Shown one piece after another: positions 1 through 5,976 of a DNA stretch of 8,448 bases. The notes under the pieces were generated by a model. The model saw only the letters and a list, made by a program, of their open reading frames with translations. It ran no database searches and was not told the origin of the DNA. Made by a program: the position numbers and the translations under genes. Every line of letters begins with the position of its first letter. Positions within the stretch are counted from its first letter, which is position 1. This stretch comes from DATBGO01 sp036558005 (lineage in GTDB: Bacteria > Actinomycetota > Actinomycetes > Streptosporangiales > Streptosporangiaceae), in NCBI GenBank assembly GCA_036558005.1, contig DATBGO010000293.1, positions 1 through 8,448 on the forward strand, given 5' to 3'.

Positions 1-46
1 GCGCTGGCCCGGAGCTGCTGTTGTTTGCGCAGCTCCGGGCCAGCGC
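1..46. terminator. Perfect 18-bp-stem hairpin, probable terminator
   Basis: Bases 1-18 and 29-46 are exact reverse complements, leaving a 10-nt loop (19-28) that reads TGTTGTTTGC on the plus strand. It lies about 120 nt beyond the uricase stop on the minus strand, where the purine operon should end. No T-run follows either arm, which is common for actinobacterial terminators. The stem starts at the first base of the window, so it may extend further or serve a convergent gene outside. An intergenic repeat element is the alternative. Confidence 0.55.
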
Positions 47-131
47 ATCCGTTGCCAGCGCGCTGCGGGCCGGACGGGCCGGCGGCGGGCACAGGCTGCG
101 GCCGGGCACTCGGCTGGCAGGCGCGTCCCGG

Positions 132-155
132 CTAACCCGACATATGTCGGATTAG
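132..155. promoter_or_regulatory. 24-bp palindrome with one mismatched pair, candidate operator
   Basis: The core CCGACATATGTCGG (137-150) is a perfect 14-bp palindrome centred on CATATG. After one mismatch (C136/A151), CTAA and TTAG (132-135 and 152-155) extend the symmetry to 24 bp. The absence of a spacer suits a DNA-bound dimer better than an RNA hairpin. It is AT-rich against its surroundings and starts 10 nt past the uricase stop codon. It could be the operator of a gene to the left of the window or part of the operon's 3' end. No cognate regulator is visible. Confidence 0.5.
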
Positions 156-164
156 GGTGAGGGG

Positions 165-1070
165 CTAGGTGAAGGTGGCGGGGGTGGACCAGGCGGGGCC
201 GGGGTCGCTGGCGTCGTCGCGCTGGACGGCGCACTGGATGAGGCCGTAGGGCCGGTCCGCGGCGTAGAAGACCTCGCCGGGGTTGTCCAGCCCGAACGGG
301 GACAGGTCGGCGAGGAAATGGTGCTTGTTCGGGGCCGACAGCCTGACTTCCGCGACGTCCGGGTGCGCTTCCAGGACCGCCTTGCCCATCTCCCACAGCG
401 TCTGCTGCAGCGCGAGGCTGTGCACCTGCGCGAACCGTTCCAGTAGCAACCGCCTGACCTGCGGGAACTTCTCGTCCCACGGAACTGGCGTCGATTCATA
501 ACGCCATTGCGCGCTCAGTGCCGTCGCCAGAACCCGGTCGTGCGTCTCGGGGAGGGTGGTGTAACGGTCCTTCAGGAAGCCGGCGAACTCCGAGCCGGTC
601 GACTTCAGCACGACCAGGTCCCGCAGGCCGGACACCACCCACGACTGCCGGCCGGCGCCGGTCCCGGTCACGGTGACCGCGGCGGTGCGGACTTCCTGGC
701 CGGACCTGATGAACGTGTGCGGGTGGCCCTCGCCGCCGACCTGCAGCCGCTCCCATGGGTACTCATCGACATCGACGCGGGCGGCGCTGACCGGCTCGAT
801 GTCGTCGACGAAATGGCTGGCCAGGGTCATCGCGTACTGCTCGGGCGAGGCCACGCCGTGCTCACTGGCGTAGGCGAAGCAGGTGTTTTTCTGCGAGTCG
901 GTCGGCAGTACCCGCGTCTGGTCACCGTGGGTGTAGGCGGCGGCGAAGTCGCCGTGCAGGGTCGTGGTGACGTTCAGGTCCCTGATCTGGTGCCTGGCGG
1001 TGTCCCGGTAGATCCGCACCACCCGGGTTTCCGCCTTGCCGTATTGGTTGGCGCTGAGGACCACGGCCAT
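165..1070 (-). CDS. pucL: Urate oxidase (factor-independent urate hydroxylase)
   Basis: Oxidises urate with O2 to 5-hydroxyisourate and H2O2 in the cytoplasm, without cofactor; first step of urate breakdown. The 301-residue length fits the family. Family landmarks are present: N-terminal NQYGKAETR with catalytic Lys12, PTDSQKNT with Thr57-Asp58 of the catalytic dyad, substrate-pocket residues matching Phe162, Arg179 and Gln222, and PNKHHF holding Asn248 and His250 (equivalents of Asn254 and His256 in the Aspergillus enzyme). There is no peroxisomal C-terminal signal, as expected in a bacterium. The ATG at 1070 lies 2 nt past the uraH stop. Its GGGAG ribosome site (1077-1081) sits in the last uraH codons with 6-nt spacing, so translation is probably coupled. 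It is the last gene of the minus-strand cluster. Assignment is secure; the symbol follows common bacterial naming. Confidence 0.96.
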   Translation of the reverse strand: MAVVLSANQYGKAETRVVRIYRDTARHQIRDLNVTTTLHGDFAAAYTHGDQTRVLPTDSQKNTCFAYASEHGVASPEQYAMTLASHFVDDIEPVSAARVDVDEYPWERLQVGGEGHPHTFIRSGQEVRTAAVTVTGTGAGRQSWVVSGLRDLVVLKSTGSEFAGFLKDRYTTLPETHDRVLATALSAQWRYESTPVPWDEKFPQVRRLLLERFAQVHSLALQQTLWEMGKAVLEAHPDVAEVRLSAPNKHHFLADLSPFGLDNPGEVFYAADRPYGLIQCAVQRDDASDPGPAWSTPATFT

Positions 1071-1072
1071 GA

Positions 1073-1482
<410 letters not shown>

Positions 1483-1486
<4 letters not shown>

Positions 1487-2229
1487 TGGTCTCCGCCTCC
1501 GGGCTCGTCCGCTGCTTCCGCGCTGATCAGCTGGCGCAGCCTGATCTGGTTTATCTTCTCCAGCTCGGCGGCGACTACCCGCCATTCCGCGGCCGGGTCG
1601 TTGCCCAGCCGTTCGGTCAGCAGGGCAAGCAGCTCGCGACCGGTCCGGCCAGTGGCGCAGGCCAGGTAGATATGGCCGAACCGCTGCTCGTAAGCCCGGT
1701 TGCCGTCGGCGAGCGCCCGCATCAGCGCCTCGTCGGCGGTGTCCACCCCGGCCTGCTCCCGCTCGGACCAGCCGGCCCGCTCCCCCGCCGCCCGCTCCCC
1801 CGCCGCCCGCTCCCCCGCCGCCTGATTCCCCGCCGCCTGAGCCAGTGCCGCCCGCTCCAGCGCCGCCTGATCCAGCGCCGTCCCCTCCCCCGCCGCCTGC
1901 TTCCCTGCCGCCTGCTTCCCTGCTGCTTGCTTTCCTGCTGCTTGCTTTCCTGCTGCTTGCTTCCCCGCTGCTTGCTTCCCTGCGGCCTGTTCCCGCGCGG
2001 GCGGGCGGGCGCCGATCCGGGGATGCCCGGCCAGCGCCTGGCTCAGGTCGGCCGGGTCCAGCGCGGCGGCCGCGGCGGCCGCGGAGCGCAGCAGCTCGGC
2101 CAGCGACGCGTACGGCCGGCCCGCGGCCACCTGGCCCGCCCACCGCCGCGACGAGCAGCAGCCCAGCAGGACGTCACGGGCCTGGCCGTCGGGCTGGGCG
2201 TTGAACTCCCGCAAGCTGAACCGCACCAT
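1483..2229 (-). CDS. uraD: OHCU decarboxylase with 70-residue pentapeptide-repeat insertion
   Basis: Decarboxylates 2-oxo-4-hydroxy-4-carboxy-5-ureidoimidazoline to S-allantoin, completing the urate pathway with uricase and uraH. The N-terminal half carries family signatures: LLGCCSSRRWA (21-31), RPYASLAELL (38-47) and AGHPRIG (67-73) with catalytic His69. The C-terminal half has SEREQAG (155-161) with the catalytic Glu158, then YEQRFGHIY, RLGNDPAAEW and INQIRLRQLI with Arg232. Residues 82-151 between them are fourteen five-residue units (AAGKQ six times, then variants). The protein is 248 residues, against about 165-180 usual. If the repeat is removed, the His-Glu distance returns to the roughly 20 residues of typical enzymes. 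The ATG at 2229 follows a G-rich stretch (GGTGGGGTGG). The stop overlaps the uraH start. The enzyme is probably active, with a long flexible or helical loop; activity is inferred from intact motifs. Confidence 0.93.
1777..1986 (-). repeat. 15-nt tandem repeat, 14 units, in frame inside uraD
   Basis: Fourteen consecutive 15-nt units encode five-residue repeats. In coding order they are six AAGKQ, then AAGEG, TALDQ, AALER, AALAQ, AAGNQ and three AAGER. The six AAGKQ units (about 1897-1986) differ only at a few silent positions, and two adjacent ones (around 1927-1956) look identical. This suggests recent expansion by slippage or unequal exchange. The central units are more diverged. The unit length is a multiple of three, so copy changes would not break the frame. 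There are no spacers between units, so it is not a CRISPR array. Confidence 0.95.
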
Positions 2230-2321
2230 GCCACCCCACCATGCAGCGAGCCGATACGCGCCGCTGTCAGCCTAAGCTCCCGGCCGCGGGCGCTGACGGT
2301 CTCGGCGCCTGAGTCAGCTAC

Positions 2322-3785
2322 CTAGCTGGGCGCGGTCGCGGCGGGAGTGGCCTCCCCTTCGGCCCTGACCGTATGGCGGGCCAGCAGCCAGTACACCGCT
2401 CCGCCGGCGAACAGGCCGAGGAAGACGCTGAAGTCCGACCCGCCGATCCGGCTGGACAGCGGCGAGACATAAGGCGAGTAGGCGTCCAGCCAGAGCGCCG
2501 CCGCGACCATCCCGGCCAGCTGGGCGATGATGGCCGGCCAGTGGATCCCGCCCGCGCGCCAGTAGCGGCCGCCGCGCCCGGCGAGCAGCGACCCGTGGTC
2601 GTAGCGGTTGCGCCGCAGCCAGCAGTCGACCAGGTAGATCGCGCACCACGGGCCCAGCCACACGATGATGAACAGCAGGAAGTCGGTCAGCAGCGAGAAG
2701 AACCGGCTCGAGAACACCGCGTAGGCCGCCAGCGCGCCGCAGATCACCGTGTCGATGCCCACGCACTGCAGCCGCCGCAGGCCCGGCACCAGGCTCTGCA
2801 GCGTGACCCCGGAGGAGTACAGGTCCAGCGTGTTGATCGCGAACAGCTGGAAGATCGCCACGATCAGGTAGGGCACGATGAACCAGCCGGGGAACCCGGC
2901 GGTCAGCCTGGTGATCGAGGTCGCGCCGGGCACCCCGGTCGCGACCGCGGCGCCGAGGATCTCCAGCAGCGCCGAGGGGATGGCGGCGCCGAGGGTGACC
3001 GCCACCACGATGTCGCGCTTGCTGGCCGCGGCGGGCAGGTAGCGGGAGTAGTCGTTGCCGTTCTCCGAGAAGCCCAGCCCGCCCGCGGCGATGACCAGGG
3101 CCAGGAAGACCATCATCATCCCCCAGCCCGCGCCGTGCGGTGCCGCGTGCAGCTTCACCTTGGAGGTCGTGATGACCGCCATGATCACGAACAGGATCAC
3201 GAACGGGATCGCGAGCCATTTGAGCACCTTGAGCACGGCGGTGTGGCCCAGCAGCGGCAGCACCGCCTGGATCGCCACCGCCGCCACGATGAAGATGATC
3301 TTCGCGGGGTCGCCGGAGGAGAACCCGGCCCGGTCCGACAGGGCGATCGCCGAGAACACGATCAGCGCGATGCCCTCGATCTCGAACCCGACCTGAGTCA
3401 CCCAGTTGAACAGGGACGGCATCCGGTTGCCGTTCGGCCCGAACGGCGCCCGGCTGATCGCGAACGTGGTCGTGCCCGCCTGCGGGCCCTGCAGGCTGCC
3501 CAGCCCGGTCAGCAGGTAGGTCACGTTGCCGATCAGGATGATGACGACGGCCTGGGCGAACGACAGGCCGAAGACGATCACGGCCAGGCAGCCGTAGATC
3601 AGGAACTCGACGTTCCAGACCGCGCCCGCCCACATCCAGAACAGCCCGCTGGGGCGGCCCCACCGGCTTCCGGCGGGCACGTGCTCGATACCGCGGTGCT
3701 CGACCGCGGTGATGGCAGGCCGCTCCGGCAGCGCGGGCGCGCCGCCGGAGGGGCTTCCGGCCGTTCCCGTTGTCTCCCTCGCCAT
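2322..3785 (-). CDS. NCS1-family permease (cytosine/purine/allantoin type)
   Basis: Integral membrane symporter of the nucleobase-cation-symport-1 family, which imports cytosine, purines, allantoin, hydantoins or related rings. The 487 residues are the usual length. About twelve hydrophobic segments run from residue 50 to 470. NCS1 signatures are visible: RGIEHVPAGSRWGRPSGLFW near the N-terminus (31-50), TTTFAISRAPFGPNGNR (105-121), ENGNDYSRYLP (241-251, the family hallmark), NTLDLYSSG (318-326) and WLGPWCAIYLVDCW (376-389). The start at 3785 is supported by AGGAAGG (3793-3799) with 7-nt spacing. It follows the nitrilase gene by 112 nt and precedes uraD by 92 nt; I see no convincing promoter or terminator in either gap. 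Next to three urate-catabolism genes, urate, xanthine or a ureide is a likely substrate, but a substrate of the upstream nitrilase is possible. Substrate cannot be read from the sequence. Confidence 0.92.
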   Translation of the reverse strand: MARETTGTAGSPSGGAPALPERPAITAVEHRGIEHVPAGSRWGRPSGLFWMWAGAVWNVEFLIYGCLAVIVFGLSFAQAVVIILIGNVTYLLTGLGSLQGPQAGTTTFAISRAPFGPNGNRMPSLFNWVTQVGFEIEGIALIVFSAIALSDRAGFSSGDPAKIIFIVAAVAIQAVLPLLGHTAVLKVLKWLAIPFVILFVIMAVITTSKVKLHAAPHGAGWGMMMVFLALVIAAGGLGFSENGNDYSRYLPAAASKRDIVVAVTLGAAIPSALLEILGAAVATGVPGATSITRLTAGFPGWFIVPYLIVAIFQLFAINTLDLYSSGVTLQSLVPGLRRLQCVGIDTVICGALAAYAVFSSRFFSLLTDFLLFIIVWLGPWCAIYLVDCWLRRNRYDHGSLLAGRGGRYWRAGGIHWPAIIAQLAGMVAAALWLDAYSPYVSPLSSRIGGSDFSVFLGLFAGGAVYWLLARHTVRAEGEATPAATAPS

Positions 3786-3897
3786 CGCTGGGCCTTCCTG
3801 GTGCGGGCCAGCCCGCCCAGGCCTGCGCCATGTCGCGGCACGGGCAGGGAGGACAGCCAGGTGTTCCGGAGCAGACGTCGCGCTAAACCGGAGGTTA

Positions 3898-4839
3898 CTA
3901 CCCAGTCTGGAGCAATCCGGCGGCGGGCGCTCCGAACCGGACCGGCTGCCTGGCCGTGGTGTCGACGTTCAGCTGGAACACATCTGGCCTGGCGTAGTGG
4001 CCGACCGGGTCGAACTCCCGGCGGCTCGCGCTGATCACCGCGGGGTCGATCTCCGCGTAGAGGATCTCCTCCCGCTCGGTCACCGGGCCGGCCAGGATCT
4101 TCCCGCCGGGCTCGACGATGGTGGTGTGCCCGCGGCTCATCCAGTCGCCGTCCTCGCTGTACAGGTCGCCGCGCAGTCCGGCGGGCACGTGCCCGCCGTG
4201 CAGCAGCGGGGCCACCCCCAGCACGTAGACCCGTCCCTCCTTGGCGATGTGCTGCAGCGTAGCCACCCAGGTCTGGCTGTTGTCCCAGGTGGGCGCCAGG
4301 TAGATGTCGGTGCCCCTGGCGTACATCGCGGCCCGGGCCAGCGGCATGTAGTTCTCCCAGCAGATCAGCCCGCCGATCACGCCGAACGGTGTCCGCACCA
4401 CCTCCAGCATCGACCCGTCGCCCATGCCCCAGACGCTGCGCTCGCCGCCGGTCGGCATCAGCTTGCGGTGCCGGCCGGCCAGCGACCCGTCCGGGGCGAA
4501 GTACAGCAGCGTGTTGTAGAGCGTGCCGCCGTCGATCTCGTTCACCCCGACCGCGACGTAGACGCCGCTGTCGGCCGCCGCCGCGCCGAGCCGCTCGGTC
4601 GCCGCCGACGGCACCTCGACGGACTCGGCGTGCAGCCGCCTGGTGAGCTCGGTGTCGCTCCAGGCCGGCGCGCGCCACACCCAGTCCGGGTAGCCGGGCA
4701 CGAACGCCTCGGGGAAGACCACCAGCGCGGCGCCGGCCCCGGCGGCCTGCGCGATCAGCGCGCAGGCCTTGTCCACGGTGGCGTCGCGGTCCAGGAACTC
4801 AGGCGCCGCCTGGACCGCCGCCACGATCGCCGTGCTCAT
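3898..4839 (-). CDS. Nitrilase (branch 1-type carbon-nitrogen hydrolase)
   Basis: Probably hydrolyses an organic nitrile to a carboxylic acid and ammonia. It is a cytosolic enzyme of the nitrilase superfamily, which usually forms oligomeric spirals. Counting from the ATG at 4839 it has 313 residues. The catalytic triad is clear: Glu44 in FPEAFVPGYP, Lys126 in HRKLMPT and Cys160 in GLICWENYMPLAR. Glu133 in GGERSVWGMGDG matches the family's second glutamate. CWENYMPLAR and VGHYARPDVF near the C-terminus are typical of true nitrilases rather than amidases or ureidopropionases. A GTG one codon earlier (4842) is possible, but GGCGGG is better spaced (7 nt) from the ATG. It ends in two consecutive in-register stops (TAG, TAA). 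It starts 15 nt after the methyltransferase stop, so the two are surely co-transcribed. Substrate unknown; the length is a little under the usual 330-360. Confidence 0.92.
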   Translation of the reverse strand: MSTAIVAAVQAAPEFLDRDATVDKACALIAQAAGAGAALVVFPEAFVPGYPDWVWRAPAWSDTELTRRLHAESVEVPSAATERLGAAAADSGVYVAVGVNEIDGGTLYNTLLYFAPDGSLAGRHRKLMPTGGERSVWGMGDGSMLEVVRTPFGVIGGLICWENYMPLARAAMYARGTDIYLAPTWDNSQTWVATLQHIAKEGRVYVLGVAPLLHGGHVPAGLRGDLYSEDGDWMSRGHTTIVEPGGKILAGPVTEREEILYAEIDPAVISASRREFDPVGHYARPDVFQLNVDTTARQPVRFGAPAAGLLQTG

Positions 4840-4854
4840 CACGATGCCCGCCGG

Positions 4855-5718
4855 TCACCGGGTGCCCGCGCCGACCAGAAGCCGGCCCGGCCCGGTGAAC
4901 CCGGATGAGTCCTCGAACTGCCGCAGCTGCTCGCCTGCCTGCGCCCACGCGGCCTCCCGGTCCGGCCCGGACAGCCCGGCCAGCATCTGGTGCAGCGCGC
5001 CGAACGACTCGCGCTCGAACCGCAGGCACTCGGCCGCGCTGGCCAGCCGCAGCGGCGCGTCGACGGCGCGGACCTCGATGTCGCCGAAGCCGGCCGCGGC
5101 GAGCTCGGCGGCCAGCACGCCGTCGCCGCCGAGGCTGAACGGGCCCGGCTGGCCGGGCAGCGGCGGCCCGAGCCCGGCCGCCTGCCTGATGACCGACACC
5201 GGCACCGAGAAGAACCCGTTGGCGGCGGCCTCCGCGTACACGATCACCGCGATCCGGCCGCCTGGCCGCAGCGCGGCGCGCGCGCTGGCCAGGGCGCGCT
5301 GCCGGTCCGGGAAGTAGATCAGTCCGACCCGGCTGATCACCGCGTCGTAGTGACCGGGCTCGACGGCCAGCTCCTCGCCGTCCATCACCATGGTCGCCGC
5401 GCTGGTCAGGCCCTCGGCCGCGAGACGCCGCCCCGCGTAGGCCAGGATCCCGGGCGAGATGTCGGTCGCGAGCACCCGGCCGTCAGGCCCGGCCCGGCGC
5501 GCTGCGGCCACCGTCTGGCCGCCCGCGCCCGCCGCGACGTCCAGCACCCGCGACCCTGGCCGCACCCGAGCCAGGTCGAGCATCACCTCGGTCGCCGCGC
5601 CGAGCCACTGCTCGAGCACCGGGCCCCACGCGTCCCACGCGACCGCCGCGCCGTCCCACTGCTCGCGGGTCGAGTTCTTATAAGCCACCGGGTCGAACTG
5701 CTGCTGTGCCGCGGTCAT
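4855..5718 (-). CDS. Class I SAM-dependent methyltransferase (UbiE/COQ5-like)
   Basis: Predicted cytosolic methyltransferase using S-adenosylmethionine; the acceptor is unknown. Counting from the ATG at 5718 it has 287 residues. The Rossmann fold motifs are in order: motif I VLDVAAGAGGQT (58-69), the acidic end of strand 2 in LATDIS (83-88), MDGEEL (112-117), YDAVISRVGLIYFPD (124-138) and LRPGGRIAVIVY (150-161). The C-terminal third, including a CLRFERESFGALHQML segment, probably forms the substrate lid. An in-frame GTG at 5727 would overlap the AGGAGG ribosome site, so the ATG is preferred. It starts 17 nt after the DUF1059 stop and ends 15 nt before the nitrilase, which ties the three into one transcript. 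UbiE-like folds act on quinones, sterols, small metabolites and arsenic, so the family alone does not give the substrate. Confidence 0.88.
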   Translation of the reverse strand: MTAAQQQFDPVAYKNSTREQWDGAAVAWDAWGPVLEQWLGAATEVMLDLARVRPGSRVLDVAAGAGGQTVAAARRAGPDGRVLATDISPGILAYAGRRLAAEGLTSAATMVMDGEELAVEPGHYDAVISRVGLIYFPDRQRALASARAALRPGGRIAVIVYAEAAANGFFSVPVSVIRQAAGLGPPLPGQPGPFSLGGDGVLAAELAAAGFGDIEVRAVDAPLRLASAAECLRFERESFGALHQMLAGLSGPDREAAWAQAGEQLRQFEDSSGFTGPGRLLVGAGTR

Positions 5719-5723
5719 CGCGA

Positions 5724-5732
5724 CCACCTCCT
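5724..5732 (-). promoter_or_regulatory. Ribosome binding site deciding the methyltransferase start
   Basis: AGGAGGTGG on the minus strand is a near-perfect Shine-Dalgarno. AGGAGG (5727-5732) leaves 8 nt to the ATG at 5718. The alternative GTG start (5725-5727) lies within this site, which rules it out. The site lies wholly in the 17-nt gap after the DUF1059 stop. Confidence 0.8.
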
Positions 5733-5735
5733 GGG

Positions 5736-5894
5736 CTAGACCTCCTCGATCCAGCCGTACAGATCCCGGCGGTCGACCGACGCGAGCAGTTCGGGATGGT
5801 CTGTAGCCATATGGCCGCGGATCGTCTCGACGACCTCGTCGTCGCTGTCACCGCGGGCCACGAACCCGCACTCGCAGTTGATCACCTTTGCCAT
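5736..5894 (-). CDS. DUF1059 small protein
   Basis: A 52-residue acidic protein starting MAKVINCECGFVARGDSDDE and continuing into a GHMATDHPEL segment; this matches the DUF1059 family as I know it. Function is not established. Visible features are a Cys7-x-Cys9 pair and His28 with His33, a spacing that could hold a metal ion like a small zinc ribbon (inference). There is no signal peptide or membrane segment. The start is set by AAGGAGAT (5901-5908) with 8-nt spacing to the ATG at 5894. A longer version from 5918 would contain this ribosome site and is rejected. It is the first gene of the minus-strand operon, directly upstream of the methyltransferase, and diverges from the BTAD regulator. 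Confidence 0.87.
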   Translation of the reverse strand: MAKVINCECGFVARGDSDDEVVETIRGHMATDHPELLASVDRRDLYGWIEEV

Positions 5895-5900
5895 CGCCGG

Positions 5901-5908
5901 ATCTCCTT
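5901..5908 (-). promoter_or_regulatory. Ribosome binding site deciding the DUF1059 start
   Basis: AAGGAGAT on the minus strand lies 8 nt (from AGGAG) before the ATG at 5894. It selects this start over the in-frame upstream codon at 5918. Confidence 0.75.
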
Positions 5909-5916
5909 TCGGCTGC

Positions 5917-5946
5917 ACAATCAGTACGGCACGACGTCGTTGTCAA
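5917..5946 (-). promoter_or_regulatory. Candidate promoter of the DUF1059-methyltransferase-nitrilase operon
   Basis: A perfect TTGACA (complement of 5941-5946) is followed after 18 nt by GATTGT (5917-5922), a weak -10 keeping the A and final T of TANNNT. A transcript starting about 7 nt further on would begin at or just before the AAGGAGAT ribosome site, so the leader would be very short. The -35 is convincing; the -10 is not, and an ECF-type sigma factor is also possible. Confidence 0.4.
5931..5940. promoter_or_regulatory. 10-bp palindrome ACGACGTCGT in the divergent spacer
   Basis: ACGACGTCGT is a perfect palindrome in the 82-nt spacer between two divergent genes, directly abutting the TTGACA box on its downstream side. 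A dimeric regulator bound here would block RNA polymerase on the minus-strand promoter. Short palindromes arise by chance in GC-rich DNA, and the symmetry stops at 10 bp, so confidence is limited. Confidence 0.35.
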
Positions 5947-5976
5947 GAACTTGGAGAAACTTTGGCGGGTCCGGGC

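Noticed and set aside
1777..1986. A CRISPR-like repeat array
   Set aside because: Units are 15 nt, contiguous and in frame with a protein. There are no spacers and no cas genes.
2325..2338. Short inverted repeats around the permease stop as a terminator
   Set aside because: CAGCTA/TAGCTG around 2317-2330 has a 6-bp stem with a 2-nt loop and overlaps the stop codon. A loop of this size is not stable, and GTCAGC/GCTGAC at 2266-2296 is too far apart to be persuasive.
2314..3831. A 505-residue minus-strand open frame
   Set aside because: It is a shifted frame of the permease, Arg/Gly/Pro-rich and without membrane segments. The overlapping frame has clear NCS1 motifs.
3786..3897. A separate promoter for the permease and urate genes
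   Set aside because: The 112-nt gap would allow one, and CCGGAG occurs twice, but I find no credible -35/-10 pair, so no feature is called.
2373..4034. A 553-residue plus-strand open frame
   Set aside because: It is antisense to the permease and nitrilase, has a composition rich in Arg, Asp, His and Gln typical of GC-rich shadow frames, and shows no recognisable domain.
3709..4908. A 399-residue plus-strand open frame
   Set aside because: It is antisense to the nitrilase and neighbouring genes, and no family resemblance is seen.
5808..5817. Palindrome GCCATATGGC as a regulatory site
   Set aside because: It lies inside the DUF1059 coding sequence and is only 10 bp. Its resemblance to the CATATG centre at 132-155 is probably chance.
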